A stretch of 64,000 bases of DNA, from assembly GCA_003168335.1 (NCBI GenBank), contig PMSM01000010.1:595588-659587 (forward strand), in the 5' to 3' direction. The translations under genes were made by a program, and so were the position numbers. A model generated the notes under the pieces. That model was not told where the DNA came from. It did not search any database and worked only from the letters and a program-made list of their open reading frames with translations. This document shows, one piece after another, positions 51,484 through 61,195 of this stretch (its first letter is position 1; each line of letters starts with the position of its first letter). This stretch comes from Blastocatellia bacterium (GTDB lineage: Bacteria; Acidobacteriota; Blastocatellia; Pyrinomonadales; Pyrinomonadaceae).

Positions 51484-52743
51484 TTAGCGCCTGTTAATGG
51501 CGAGCGTAATTGATGCGGGTTCGTCAGCCGCGTTCGCCTGGCTAACAACGACTTTCATCTGTTGATGGACGCCGAGCACCGGCGAGGAATAGGCGATGGC
51601 GTAATAGACAGTCCCCGAACCTGAGATCGCGCCTGATCCGTCGCTGACTTCGGTGTGAAGCTTCTTGACTGGCTCGATGTTAAGGGGCTTTCCCTGGTCA
51701 TCGAGCATTTCAACTAAGAGATCAGGACCACTTGGCGTGAGCTTCATGGTATCCGTGGTCGCATTCTTAACCGCGATCAGCACTACTCGGAAATCGGCCT
51801 TCTGATCTGACGTCTGCACAATCGAAAGCGAGAGTCCATGGACTGGCTTCGTCCACTTCTTGAATTGGCCCGGCTTCTTGATTGCTCGCGCTAACGCTTC
51901 GCGCGTAGGGGCGCTGGCCGTTTCTTTCACCTTGCCGTCAGGCTTGAGTGGTGGCGGGTCGGTCGGCGAAGCCAGTGGTGACGCCACTGCATTTGCTTCG
52001 GCTTTTGGCTTCGGGCTTGTTTCAGGTTGAGATGACGACGGCTTTGTCGACTCCTTATCTGGGGGCTTAGCGTCGTCGGTCGGTTCAACCGAAATCGAAA
52101 TTGGCGCGGCAGACTGCCCAGTCTCATTCCTCCTTTCTTGGGTAGTAGTGTCGAGGTTAACTGGCAGTCCTGCCGCGCGTCGTCGCGCCACTACTTCATC
52201 GCGGTTGTAACTCAAGACACATCGATGAACGTTTTGCGCGAGGTCTTCTACTGGATAGAACAAGAATGTGACGACGAGGCCGCTGCGCATCTGTGCGGTC
52301 ACCGTCGCCGCCGGCGTCCGTGCCCGGATCTTCGCAGGCGGGGCCACGAACAGCGCGCCTGGCCGCACGACGATTGCGCGTTTGTTTCGCTCCAGCGCCT
52401 TTTCGTCTACCGTCGCCATCTCGGGATCACCCGGAATGATGTATCTCGGACCATCATTGGCCGGTAGTTCAATTAAGACACTGGCGTGTTGGGCCATCGC
52501 CAGCCTAATCACGGTTTCATCCTTCGTCACATCGACCTTGGCTTCGCCTACGAAGAAGTCTGGGGCAGCCGGCGCCGCCGTTTGCGCTGTGACGTTCGGA
52601 GCCGCGGGCGGGACGCGCTTTGGCACTCGACGCCCACAACAACCGCGATACACGGCAGTTCTGTGGGGCGACGGAGCGGGCTGTTGAGCCAACGCCGCGA
52701 TCGCGGCGGATACTAGTAGGCATACGGACAAAATTATCTTCAT
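51484..52743 (-). CDS. virB9: VirB9-like outer core protein
   Basis: 419 residues with a signal peptide MKIILSVCLLVSAAIAALA. The first domain (DETVIRLAMAQHASVLIELP, PEMATVDEKALERNKRAIVV, VTFLFYPVEDLAQNVHRCVL) follows the VirB9/TrbG pattern, with NR and F-Y pairs of its beta sheet. A Pro/Lys-rich stretch links it to a C-terminal domain (LSIVQTSDQKADFRVVLIAV, PVLGVHQQMKVVVSQANA). VirB9 joins VirB10 in the outer-membrane core. It is larger than typical members because of the linker. Confidence 0.75.
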   Translation of the reverse strand: MKIILSVCLLVSAAIAALAQQPAPSPHRTAVYRGCCGRRVPKRVPPAAPNVTAQTAAPAAPDFFVGEAKVDVTKDETVIRLAMAQHASVLIELPANDGPRYIIPGDPEMATVDEKALERNKRAIVVRPGALFVAPPAKIRARTPAATVTAQMRSGLVVTFLFYPVEDLAQNVHRCVLSYNRDEVVARRRAAGLPVNLDTTTQERRNETGQSAAPISISVEPTDDAKPPDKESTKPSSSQPETSPKPKAEANAVASPLASPTDPPPLKPDGKVKETASAPTREALARAIKKPGQFKKWTKPVHGLSLSIVQTSDQKADFRVVLIAVKNATTDTMKLTPSGPDLLVEMLDDQGKPLNIEPVKKLHTEVSDGSGAISGSGTVYYAIAYSSPVLGVHQQMKVVVSQANAADEPASITLAINRR

Positions 52744-52755
52744 GGGTTTTTCCTT

Positions 52756-53547
52756 TTAGCCTTGTGTTGGGACTACGGGCGTCTCCGCCTCGCTGGAGCT
52801 GAGTTCCTTGTAGTCGACTGAGTTGATGCGAAAGCCTGACCGGAGATTGCGATCGAGACGAAAGGTCCCGTTTTCCGGCGCGTCGGGAAGTAGCTCGACG
52901 GTTAGCAAGATGTGTTTAGTCTCATGCTTACTTTCGTTCTTGATAACCATGTCGATCTCTTGAGTGCCGTAGACCTTGATGGTCAGTGGTTTGCCGGGCG
53001 CATGCTCAAGGTATTCGAGTTTCCACGTGGCGCTCCATTGCTGCTCACGCTGTGTTTGCAGCACCTTCTGTTCAGTCAGATATTGCGCAAACTTCTTGGC
53101 CTGGCCGGGGATCATCAGTCTCAGAGCGGCCTCGATGTCCTTCGAGCGAGATCGCTGATCCACGCGGTAGAGATAATCGAGATAGGCCTTGACGACGTAG
53201 TCCATATCGGCGAGTTGCAGCTTGTCTTTTTCAAGCTTGATGGCTTCGGTCGCACCAAATTCGCGGTCATTGATCATGACCGTGCGTCCGGATGACATAT
53301 CAACCACGATGCGGTCGGGTCGCTGAATAGACTTGTAGACGACGCCGACAACGGCAATGCCAGCGATTACGAAGGAAAGGATGATCAGCCATGACTGGCG
53401 GTGGATTGTGCGCACGTCGGCCGGATCTCGATAACAGATCACCGGCGGCAGAGTTCTTGTTGCTTCGGCGCTAAGACCATGTTCCGTAGTGGTGGCGTCT
53501 TCCTCATCGACCACCGGCATCTGCAAATCCAAAACGTCTGCGCTCAT
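52756..53547 (-). CDS. virB8: VirB8-like assembly factor
   Basis: About 263 residues from the ATG at 53547, preceded by GAGGAGAC; the frame to 53643 is longer but less likely. A transmembrane helix lies at about 50-75 (SWLIILSFVIAGIAVVGVVY). The periplasmic domain matches VirB8/TrbF: VVKAYLDYLYRVDQRSRSKD, RLMIPGQAKKFAQYL, QQWSATWKLEYL and HILLTVELLP. VirB8 nucleates the channel. It is the first gene of the leftward run virB8-virB9-virB10-ATPase-unknown-virD4-unknown-relaxase. Confidence 0.83.
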   Translation of the reverse strand: MSADVLDLQMPVVDEEDATTTEHGLSAEATRTLPPVICYRDPADVRTIHRQSWLIILSFVIAGIAVVGVVYKSIQRPDRIVVDMSSGRTVMINDREFGATEAIKLEKDKLQLADMDYVVKAYLDYLYRVDQRSRSKDIEAALRLMIPGQAKKFAQYLTEQKVLQTQREQQWSATWKLEYLEHAPGKPLTIKVYGTQEIDMVIKNESKHETKHILLTVELLPDAPENGTFRLDRNLRSGFRINSVDYKELSSSEAETPVVPTQG

Positions 53548-53670
53548 TAAAATGTCTCCTCGGCTGCTCCTAATCATTAAATCCAACTGCTTGATTTCGT
53601 TTCGAGTGTGCTCGCCATACAAGTTCCGTTCCGCAGCGTTCACTAAATATTTCTGCTCTCTGCCGGGGGT

Positions 53671-53700
53671 ACCTGTATGTCACACGTGACACCCACCTGT
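53671..53700. promoter_or_regulatory. Candidate operator upstream of virB8
   Basis: ACCTGT, one base, TGTCACACGTGACA, then CACCTGT, closely matching the site at 22705-22735. The core is a palindrome TGTCAC-AC-GTGACA. It lies about 124 bp upstream of the virB8 start, and is likely part of the promoter region of the leftward transfer operon. Confidence 0.65.
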
Positions 53701-53719
53701 TCGTACCATACGAACAGGT
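53695..53719. terminator. 11-bp-arm hairpin at the virB1 stop
   Basis: ACCTGTTCGTA (53695-53705) pairs exactly with TACGAACAGGT (53709-53719) around CCA. It overlaps the virB1 stop end and the right part of the operator, and could end the virB1 transcript or be part of the same regulatory block. There is no T run. Confidence 0.5.
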
Positions 53720-54423
53720 CACTGAATCTCGATGAAGCTCGAACCAACTTTTTTGGGGGCAGACGACGACGCACTCCGAGTCACATTTTGCAAATTCAAA
53801 CTTGAAGTTTTGTCACCGTTAGAGACCCCAGACTTCCTTGCTCGGGAGACAACATCAACGCCGCTCCGTTCGCTTGACTGTTCGTTCATAAACAGTGCGA
53901 TCGCGAACCTCACGTACGCTTGCGTTTCGCCGTATGGAGGAATGCCACCCGTAACGATGCCGCGCGGGTTTATAACCTTGCCTGTGCGCAGCACCAAAGA
54001 CCTTCCTGTCCGAAACGACTCAACTGTGCCCTCGCCGGCGTTATAGGCAGCCAAAGCAAGATCGACTCGCCCGTCGAATTTGTTCAGTAAATCGCGCATA
54101 TATCGAGCTGCGGCGTCGATCGCTTCTCTCGGATCGTGTGGGTTTCTCAATCCATATCGCGAAGCGGTTTCTGGCATGAATTGCATGGGGCCGAGCGCGC
54201 CCTTTGGGCTGACGGCGTCGACTCGATATCGCGACTCAATGAAACACATTGTTCTCAGGATGCGCGGATCAACTCCGTAACGTCTCGCCGACTCAATGAT
54301 GAATGGTTCTAACTGTCGCGCTCTCTCTTGGAGAGACGCCTCTGGTTGTCGCCCGGTCTGAGCCATTGTGGTGACGACGAACAGGATGAGTATTGAGATT
54401 GCCTGGACGACTCTGTGACACAT
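53719..54423 (-). CDS. virB1: VirB1-type lytic transglycosylase
   Basis: About 234 residues from the ATG at 54423; an alternative start lies at 54465. It has a signal peptide (VVQAISILILFVVTTMA). The SLT domain has the catalytic Glu in MCFIESRYRVDAVSPKGA, then GPMQFMPETASRYG, DAAARYMRDLL and LALAAYNAGEGTV. It locally opens peptidoglycan for the channel. The C-terminal 50 residues are Ser-rich and have no domain. It is divergent from virB2, with 136 bp shared. Confidence 0.9.
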   Translation of the reverse strand: MCHRVVQAISILILFVVTTMAQTGRQPEASLQERARQLEPFIIESARRYGVDPRILRTMCFIESRYRVDAVSPKGALGPMQFMPETASRYGLRNPHDPREAIDAAARYMRDLLNKFDGRVDLALAAYNAGEGTVESFRTGRSLVLRTGKVINPRGIVTGGIPPYGETQAYVRFAIALFMNEQSSERSGVDVVSRARKSGVSNGDKTSSLNLQNVTRSASSSAPKKVGSSFIEIQ

Positions 54424-54559
54424 AGTGACTGACGCCTGAGCAAGAAGTGAGCCGCCACGTGGCACGGCGATTGATAAGGAGCGCGCATGTCATCCGCAAC
54501 CTGAAACGCTCAGGCGAGCGGAAAGTGAATTCTGAAAATCAATGTAAGGAGTGTGAGAG

Positions 54560-54982
54560 ATGAATCATTTGATGGAGCTAACAAGTTATCCAGGACTAGA
54601 AAAGTCGTGCGCCGCGCGCGTGGGGCGGAAGTTGATAGCCCTCGCGTGTGGTCTACGAGCGCTCAACATCATTGCGGCAGTTCTGTTGATGGTGTTCGGT
54701 GTCGCGTCGGCCTCGGCTCAGACACCTACCGGCTCGTTCTTCAATGGTAATAGTTCGCAACTCGGCAACAGCCTGCGCTCAATAACTTTCTTTCTGGCGG
54801 CGGCGATGATCATCGCGGGAATCATCTTCATCGCCGTCGGCATCATCACGTCAGGTCTGCGCGAGTCGCTGTCCACTTGGAAGTTCATCACGGGAGCCGC
54901 GTGCTTCGCCTTCGGTGGGGTGTGCGCGGCAGTCTATGCGTTCAGCCAAGGTGACACAGTTCCGCTCGATAACACGTTCTGA
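54560..54982 (+). CDS. virB2: VirB2-like pilin
   Basis: 140 residues. A long basic N-terminus is followed by a hydrophobic signal (IIAAVLLMVFGVASASA, likely cut at SAQ). The mature part is small with two membrane segments, about 75-95 (ITFFLAAAMIIAGIIFIAVG) and 107-127 (FITGAACFAFGGVCAAVYAF), separated by a short charged loop, the plan of VirB2/TrbC pilins. Such pilins form the transfer pilus. Start has AAGGAG 11 bases upstream. It is the first gene of the rightward operon virB2-virB6. Confidence 0.87.
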   Translation: MNHLMELTSYPGLEKSCAARVGRKLIALACGLRALNIIAAVLLMVFGVASASAQTPTGSFFNGNSSQLGNSLRSITFFLAAAMIIAGIIFIAVGIITSGLRESLSTWKFITGAACFAFGGVCAAVYAFSQGDTVPLDNTF

Positions 54983-55044
54983 TCGGGCGTTCGCCAAAGC
55001 GTGTTGCCAATTCGTCGAGACTATTCATTTGCGGAGGTGTCGTA

Positions 55045-55512
55045 ATGCGACCACGTCCCGTCAGACCTAACATCTATTTGCCGGTGGTGCGCTTCGGCGT
55101 GGCCGACAGCGACTGGTTCACGGTGCTTCTTATCTCGTGCGCTGGCTACCTGGCCCCGGTTCCATTCGGTCTCACCGTGCTCTATGTGCCGCTGCAAATG
55201 TGGACGTGGTTGTTGGCAACCGCAGGAAGCATCGCCTTCTTCAATTATGTCCGCATCGGCCGGAGACCCTGTTGGCTCCAGCACACGCTGAAGAGTCTCC
55301 TCTGGCACCATCGGCAGTATCGCTCGATTCCGAACGGAAGGAAGCGAGCTTTCAATCGGCTCTGGTTGATTGGAACGGATGACCTCTTATTGAACGAAAA
55401 CTCACACAGCGAATCACCGGCATGGTCTGTGGTCGAAATGTTTGAAAGCCATAGCCGGATTCAGGAGGCAACAGAAGAGAAATGGAAAACACTCTGGCTC
55501 ACGACGAATTAG
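55045..55512 (+). CDS. virB3: VirB3-like membrane protein
   Basis: 155 residues, longer than the usual ~100. Two membrane segments lie near 25-45 and 47-66 (WFTVLLISCAGYLAP, LWTWLLATAGSIAFFNYV-like), the VirB3 hallmark, preceded by IYLPVVRFGVAD. The C-terminal half is hydrophilic and not recognised. The 3' end overlaps virB4 by 31 bp, which suggests translational coupling. VirB3 anchors VirB4 at the membrane. Confidence 0.78.
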   Translation: MRPRPVRPNIYLPVVRFGVADSDWFTVLLISCAGYLAPVPFGLTVLYVPLQMWTWLLATAGSIAFFNYVRIGRRPCWLQHTLKSLLWHHRQYRSIPNGRKRAFNRLWLIGTDDLLLNENSHSESPAWSVVEMFESHSRIQEATEEKWKTLWLTTN

Positions 55513-58190
55513 CCGCTGACGAAGAGCTTCGACGGCACAGTGCGAAGTTGCGCCGCCCGCCAGGCCGCAGACGCGATGCCTCGATTGTCGGTATCTACAA
55601 CGACGCCTTGCGGCACAAGGATGGCGCAATGACAGTTGCCTACCACGTGGAAATGCCAGCCACGATGTTCGCGGATGACACGCTGGTGGATATTCGCTAC
55701 GACGATTTGGCACGGATGCTGGCCTTTGAGAAACCGGCAGGCACCTCGGTACAATTCCGATACTCAACGATTCCCGACGCAGGGTATGCGATCATCAACG
55801 TCATCGCTTCGCGGGCCACTGAAGGAACGCACATGCCCGCGTCTTTGCTGCAAGCCTCAAATCTCGACTATCTCGAGAATGCTGCCAAGAGTCTTCCGTA
55901 TCGGCGCAGCGTACTCACGATGTGGGTGAGAGTGCCGCCCAAGAGCCGTGGTAATTCCACCATCAGCGCGTTGGCCGATTTCAAAGACGCCCTACTCAAC
56001 CAAATCAAGACGACCGGCTTTCTTTCGGCCTTACGTCATTTACCTGAGATCTATGCTCGCAGCGCCGATGACTCGGTGGTCAGACGTACGATCGAGGATG
56101 AGAAGCACACTTACAACCACGCCAATCGAGTCTGGCGGCAGATTGAGAATTCATCTCCGCTCACGGTCCGCCGATTTACCCGTCAGGAGATCTGGGAAGC
56201 CGTCTTCTTTGGTCACTGTCAGAACGCCGGCTCGGCTCCAATCCTGCCGGAAAGACCGGGAAGAGATCTGCGGGACTATCTCTGCGCCGAAACAATTGAA
56301 GGCGAGTTGAACTATGTGATGCACGGAGAGTATCCGGTGGCCATAGTCTCAATGTTCACCCCCCCAAACGAATTCGTCACCGCAGATGCGTTAAGAGGTT
56401 TGATTGGCCGCCGAGATTTCAACAGCCGACACACAATAGTCACTGAGTATCTCTTTCCTGAGCAGCGCAAAGAGACAAAGCGCCTGGATAGACGCATCAA
56501 GCAGGTCAAGCGCACCTTCACCAAGCGGGACAATCCCGAGGGCGCGGCGGCGCTGAGGAGTTTGCGCTCGGTACGAGAAGAAGTCGCCGGTGCGCGCGAG
56601 TCGCTCTTGCCGACGCGCTTCTTTGTGTTGCTCTACGGCGAGCGCGCGCGCAACTTCGCCGAGTTGAAGAAATCGGTTGAAGCGCTTGATGAGCAATGCG
56701 AAAGAGCAGTCTCCGCTATTCGTCAGATTCCTGGCGCCAACGCGGAGCGAGAGGAGCCGGAAGCGCTGCGCGCGCTCTATCCTTCGGCCATCGTCGGGGA
56801 GTTGGATGCAAAACTCACCGGGCGCGAGTTGACTGAAGTCTCGACCTCGGTCGCGGCCCTGACGCCAACTGAGGATTCCTGGTTAGGTGCGGCCAGACCG
56901 CACACCCTGCTTTCAACCGTCACCGGCCGCTTGATTGGGGTTGACCTCTTTGACCGCAACCAGATTCCCTCGCCGCTGATTCAGATCATCGCTGCACCGC
57001 GTGGCGGCAAGTCGATCCTGATGGCGCAGTTTGCCTGCGACATTCTGGCGAGCTTGCGCGACGCCAGCGTCAACGCCATTGATATTGGAGAGACGTTACT
57101 TCCATTGGTTTCAGTCCTTGGCGGTCGTTATATCCAACCCCGGCCGGATGAAGTGCGCGCCATCAATATCTGGTCGTATCCGGGACTGAGCGAAGGAGAA
57201 GCGCCGGACGATACGCAAAAGGCCCTGGTGGTTGGCGACCTGAAGATGCTTGCCCGTGTAAACGAAGACGATAAAACGGCAGAAGACATTATTAGCGCTG
57301 TTGTTTCCCAGGTATACGAAAATATCGTCTCGCAAAATGGCCCTGGGCGTCCGTTGTTCGAACCCGTCCTATCCCACTTTGTAGCGCAGCTTCGCACCTA
57401 TCCCTTCGATGCGGAGATGGTCAGGGAGCGGCGTGAGACACTGGTGCTGGCACTCAGCAACTACATCGGTCATCCCTGGCTCGACGCGCCCACGCATCCT
57501 GACTACGAGGAGAAGTCGCCGTTCGATGTGTTCGAGCTGGGTGCGCTCAAGGATTTTCCACGCGACATCAAACTCTCGCTCGCCTACCGCATAGCCGCAC
57601 ACGTGGCCCGTTGCATTGGACGCAGACGCGCTGATGGCACGCGTGCTCCGACGGCCAACCTGTTCGATGAAATGTGGGAGATCAAAGAAGAGTATCCATT
57701 CATCTTCAAAGTACTTCAGCATGCTGGCCGCAAGGGACCGAAGGAGAACTCGATCACGATACTCGCGACTCATGCTTTCGAAGATATTGAGGATGTTGCC
57801 TCACTCTCGAAGACCGGCAACGTTCTATTTGCTGGGAAGCAACTTGGTGATTATTCGAAGATCGTCGCGCACGCAAAGCTGTCCGCGAACGGCGCGGAGG
57901 CCATCAACCATCTGAAGTCTGCGCCCGGAAGGTTCTCTCAGTTCGTGATGGTGATCGGCACCGGCCCAGACCAGGTTGTCGAAGTGGTGCAGCACGAACT
58001 CAGTCCGCTGATGCTGTGGACACTAACCACCAATGCCGACGAACGGAACGCTCGCAGTAGCGTTCTCGCTCGCTATCCTAATTGGTCAGACATGCAGATA
58101 CATGGCTGGCTGGCGGATCGCTATCCGCGGGGACTGACCGCGATGGGTCTCAGGGAAATCGATGAATCACTCTTGTGGGAAGCGGCCTGA
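55482..58190 (+). CDS. virB4: VirB4 ATPase
   Basis: 902 residues. The N-terminal domain (about 1-430) has the CagE/TrbE-VirB type fold, with KSLPYRRSVLTMWVRV and LHEFFGxx-like parts replaced by RNFAELKKSVEALDEQCER. The ATPase domain has Walker A IIAAPRGGKSILMAQFACD near residue 507 and Walker B in NLFDEMWEIKEEYPFI near 725. The last block, IGTGPDQVVEVVQHELSPLM, is also typical. It powers assembly and DNA transfer. It follows virB3 and ends 46 bp before virB5. Confidence 0.92.
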   Translation: MENTLAHDELAADEELRRHSAKLRRPPGRRRDASIVGIYNDALRHKDGAMTVAYHVEMPATMFADDTLVDIRYDDLARMLAFEKPAGTSVQFRYSTIPDAGYAIINVIASRATEGTHMPASLLQASNLDYLENAAKSLPYRRSVLTMWVRVPPKSRGNSTISALADFKDALLNQIKTTGFLSALRHLPEIYARSADDSVVRRTIEDEKHTYNHANRVWRQIENSSPLTVRRFTRQEIWEAVFFGHCQNAGSAPILPERPGRDLRDYLCAETIEGELNYVMHGEYPVAIVSMFTPPNEFVTADALRGLIGRRDFNSRHTIVTEYLFPEQRKETKRLDRRIKQVKRTFTKRDNPEGAAALRSLRSVREEVAGARESLLPTRFFVLLYGERARNFAELKKSVEALDEQCERAVSAIRQIPGANAEREEPEALRALYPSAIVGELDAKLTGRELTEVSTSVAALTPTEDSWLGAARPHTLLSTVTGRLIGVDLFDRNQIPSPLIQIIAAPRGGKSILMAQFACDILASLRDASVNAIDIGETLLPLVSVLGGRYIQPRPDEVRAINIWSYPGLSEGEAPDDTQKALVVGDLKMLARVNEDDKTAEDIISAVVSQVYENIVSQNGPGRPLFEPVLSHFVAQLRTYPFDAEMVRERRETLVLALSNYIGHPWLDAPTHPDYEEKSPFDVFELGALKDFPRDIKLSLAYRIAAHVARCIGRRRADGTRAPTANLFDEMWEIKEEYPFIFKVLQHAGRKGPKENSITILATHAFEDIEDVASLSKTGNVLFAGKQLGDYSKIVAHAKLSANGAEAINHLKSAPGRFSQFVMVIGTGPDQVVEVVQHELSPLMLWTLTTNADERNARSSVLARYPNWSDMQIHGWLADRYPRGLTAMGLREIDESLLWEAA

Positions 58191-58236
58191 TGGGAATGCT
58201 ATCGCCATCAGATCGCTGATTGAAAGGAATGAGTCA

Positions 58237-59121
58237 ATGAAGAACGTAATCAAGCACTTGCTACTAGGTATCTTAATCGGAGCCATCCTGGCGCCATCAA
58301 CCGCGCAAGCTCAATTTACGGTGTTTGACCCGGCTCAATACTCACTCCAGATCGAACGCCAGATCGAGGAGGCCAATCGTTGGCTGGAGCGAGTGCGACA
58401 GTATTCGGAAGAGATCAACAAGATGGCGGAACAGCTCAGCACCATGAAGGGGATACTGGGCCAAGCTGACAAGCTGGTGCTGCACAACGCAAATCTGACT
58501 CGTACGATGGCCGCGATCGGCCAAACGGTGCGCGACGTGTTCGCATTGAAGCGAGCCATCGAAACACTGGTGATCTCTCGCCTCAACATGATCAAGTCAA
58601 TCAAGACGCGATTGATGAACGGTGTTTTCGATCCTGAAGCCGACTTGCGCGATTTCGAGGAGTACCTGCGCGACTCCATCGGGCGAACAGAGCAAGACAA
58701 GATTGCGACGATGAACCGCATCGCAATGTTCGACGCGACTCTGGCGCGGCTCTATCACGATCTGCAAACCGCAGAGGCCAGACAGGCAGGCGCAGCACTC
58801 GAGATGAAGCAGGCAAAAGACAAGCTCGATGCTGAGTTGGCGAAGCCGCAAACCGAGCAATGCGGCACCTGCATCTCCGACTTGAAGCTGGAGATTGCCT
58901 CTTGCGAGAAGATGATCGCAGACCTCGATACTCAGATCACTAACCTGTCAACGCAGATTGAGGATCGGGTGAAGCAGTACAACCTGACAATGGAAGAGCG
59001 GGTGCGGATTGCCAACCGCGTCAAAGCCACGGATGAAGCCTGGGACAACCTGAACATTGTCAAAGATGGCATTTTCGAAGCCATTCAAAGAGGCGGCGTG
59101 CCCTCGCCGTCACCGAACTGA
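58237..59121 (+). CDS. virB5: VirB5/TrbJ-like protein
   Basis: About 294 residues from the ATG at 58237, preceded by AAAGGAATG; a start at 58162 overlaps virB4 and would put the signal peptide 25 residues in. Signal peptide: LLLGILIGAILAPSTAQA. The mature chain is almost all helical coiled coil (IERQIEEANRWLERVRQYSE, EMKQAKDKLDAELAKPQ, IADLDTQITNLSTQIEDRV) with one CGTC pair. This suits TrbJ/VirB5, the minor pilus-tip protein. It is the fourth gene of the virB2-virB6 run. Confidence 0.75.
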   Translation: MKNVIKHLLLGILIGAILAPSTAQAQFTVFDPAQYSLQIERQIEEANRWLERVRQYSEEINKMAEQLSTMKGILGQADKLVLHNANLTRTMAAIGQTVRDVFALKRAIETLVISRLNMIKSIKTRLMNGVFDPEADLRDFEEYLRDSIGRTEQDKIATMNRIAMFDATLARLYHDLQTAEARQAGAALEMKQAKDKLDAELAKPQTEQCGTCISDLKLEIASCEKMIADLDTQITNLSTQIEDRVKQYNLTMEERVRIANRVKATDEAWDNLNIVKDGIFEAIQRGGVPSPSPN

Positions 59122-59176
59122 CTGACAAACTACTAGAGGACCAAATCAGGCCTGCTCAAACGAAACTGAGGATTTC

Positions 59177-61195
59177 ATGAAGATGAAACGTTACTTCTTG
59201 CTCGCGATTCTCTTTGGATTGTTCTTGCTGCCGACCGCCGCACTGGCGCAGGCTCCAAGTCCGACACCGGCGCCGTCGCAAGTAAGATCTCTTTCGGACA
59301 ACATCGCCCGACTATCACAGCGCGCCGGTTCGCTGCTGCCTTACTTTGAGAACGAGATCGTCTCAAAGCTGATTGGCTGGTTTGAGTTGCTGGCTTGGGT
59401 GATAGGTAATTGCCTGGCCGGCTTTGCGATGTTGCGAATTGTGCGCGAAGACAACGGCGACGGCGGAAATCTTTATTGGTGGTTTGGCAGACTTGCGCTG
59501 TTCTTCATGTTGTCAGGAACAAGCCTGGCAATCATCAACGGGATGAGTGGAATCGGTTACGAGATCGCCAATGGCAACGAAACGGGTCAGCAATCAGTGC
59601 TACAAAGGCTCTATCTGGCTCAGCGCGACAGCTTCAACGATTCGTACGCGAAGTTTCAGCAGAACATGTTCACGGTCAAGGTCGACGGTCGCGAGACGGC
59701 GATTGAGCCCGTGCCTCTCGGCAGTGAATCAGTGCTGGGGATCATTGTCGATTCTGAGAGTAACATCCAGAACTTCGATCAAAAGGCTGACGTCTCTCAA
59801 TGGAACATCGCGACGATGATGACGTGGCTCAACTTCGAGCGGGCGCTACTTGAGTTCGGGGATCTAATCTTGGTGATTCTGGGAGCGGCGCTCACGCTCG
59901 GGATGAAACTCGCTATGCCCTTCATGCTTGCCGGTATTGTGGACAAACAGATTGCCAGCAAGACAACTTATCCCTTTTTCTATGGGCTGGTGGCGTTGAC
60001 GCTCGTCTGGCCGTCGGTATCGAAGATCATACGAATCGTCGCCTACATGTGGGGCAATGTCGCCATGGCCGTCGGCGATAGCAGTCCTTTATATATATGG
60101 AACTACCAAACCATGCGGTCGATTACCGACCCGCTGGCGCAACCGCAATACACGATCGCGCTGGCTGCCTTTGCCATGGGGCTGGGCGCGCTTTGTCTCT
60201 ACGGCACACCTTTCATCTCGTTGTATTTCTTGTCTGGTCGGATCTATGAATCGGTCGCGACTGTAGTTTCAAGTTGGATGGGCGCGATGGTTGGCACCGG
60301 CATTGAGAAGTACAGTGCCGAGGCCGCTGCTTCGATCAATCGTCAGGCGGAAACTACACAGTACGGCGCCGGTTACCAGGCGGATGTGACTCGCTCAGGC
60401 GGTCAACAAGAGGCCGGCAACTTGCGGGCGCAAGGTCAACGCACTGCCCAACTCGCCTCCATCCAAGCCGCGCTGACGAGTCAGGTTGCGGCCACTACGG
60501 GTGCGGCAACCACACAGCGAATGATCATTCAAGCGGCAGCAGGATTCCAGAAATCGGCTACCGGGTCCGAAGTTGCGAAGAGCATCCGCGAGACGAATAT
60601 CGGTGCTTCTTTTGGAGTCGGCAACACGATCGCTGGAGCGAAGCGCGATCTCTACACGAATGCCGGCAATACTTCAGCGGCGAAAATCGATCAAGGTGTG
60701 AGTCTGGTCAACGCGATGATCCCGCCGGAGGTGCCAATCGCAAGAGGTCTGGTAGAGATTCCGAAATACGACGCCATCACGAAACGCAACCGGACTGGAA
60801 ATGAAGCGACCACGCAATTCAGCGCCGAGATGGTGCAGAATCAGGAAACGACTGCCAACCGGGTCGTCTATTCATCGAAGCAATATCTCGATGAAATGAA
60901 CCAGGCGATCGACAAGCAGGCGGGCGGACAGATCGCCGGAGTGAATGCCGGCGCGGGGCAAGCTATCGGTGGCTATCAGCGCGGAGCGTCCCAGGCGCGC
61001 GGGGGAGTGGAGTTCAATTACGGTAAAGAGCTGGATGCCAATAAGGCGGTTTTTGTGAGCCAGGTCGATGCCGCCGGTCAGATTCGCAGTGCGGGATTTG
61101 AGGCGGCTAAGCTACGTCAGGCGGCGGCGGTCATTTCCGCTGTCGGGCGCGAGATCTCCAGAGAAGTTGGACAGGGCATGCGGATACGGTTTTGA
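59177..61195 (+). CDS. virB6: VirB6/TrbL-like inner-membrane channel protein
   Basis: 672 residues. A signal-like segment (YFLLAILFGLFLLPTAALA) is followed by several membrane helices: about 58-80 (LIGWFELLAWVIGNCLAGFA), 100-117, 220-260 (LILVILGAALTLGMKLAMP), 268-290 and 325-350. The C-terminal 270 residues are hydrophilic, rich in Q, A and G (ETTQYGAGYQADVTRSGGQQ) and look cytoplasmic or periplasmic. This plan is TrbL/VirB6, which conducts substrate through the membrane. It ends the transfer gene run. Confidence 0.8.
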   Translation: MKMKRYFLLAILFGLFLLPTAALAQAPSPTPAPSQVRSLSDNIARLSQRAGSLLPYFENEIVSKLIGWFELLAWVIGNCLAGFAMLRIVREDNGDGGNLYWWFGRLALFFMLSGTSLAIINGMSGIGYEIANGNETGQQSVLQRLYLAQRDSFNDSYAKFQQNMFTVKVDGRETAIEPVPLGSESVLGIIVDSESNIQNFDQKADVSQWNIATMMTWLNFERALLEFGDLILVILGAALTLGMKLAMPFMLAGIVDKQIASKTTYPFFYGLVALTLVWPSVSKIIRIVAYMWGNVAMAVGDSSPLYIWNYQTMRSITDPLAQPQYTIALAAFAMGLGALCLYGTPFISLYFLSGRIYESVATVVSSWMGAMVGTGIEKYSAEAAASINRQAETTQYGAGYQADVTRSGGQQEAGNLRAQGQRTAQLASIQAALTSQVAATTGAATTQRMIIQAAAGFQKSATGSEVAKSIRETNIGASFGVGNTIAGAKRDLYTNAGNTSAAKIDQGVSLVNAMIPPEVPIARGLVEIPKYDAITKRNRTGNEATTQFSAEMVQNQETTANRVVYSSKQYLDEMNQAIDKQAGGQIAGVNAGAGQAIGGYQRGASQARGGVEFNYGKELDANKAVFVSQVDAAGQIRSAGFEAAKLRQAAAVISAVGREISREVGQGMRIRF

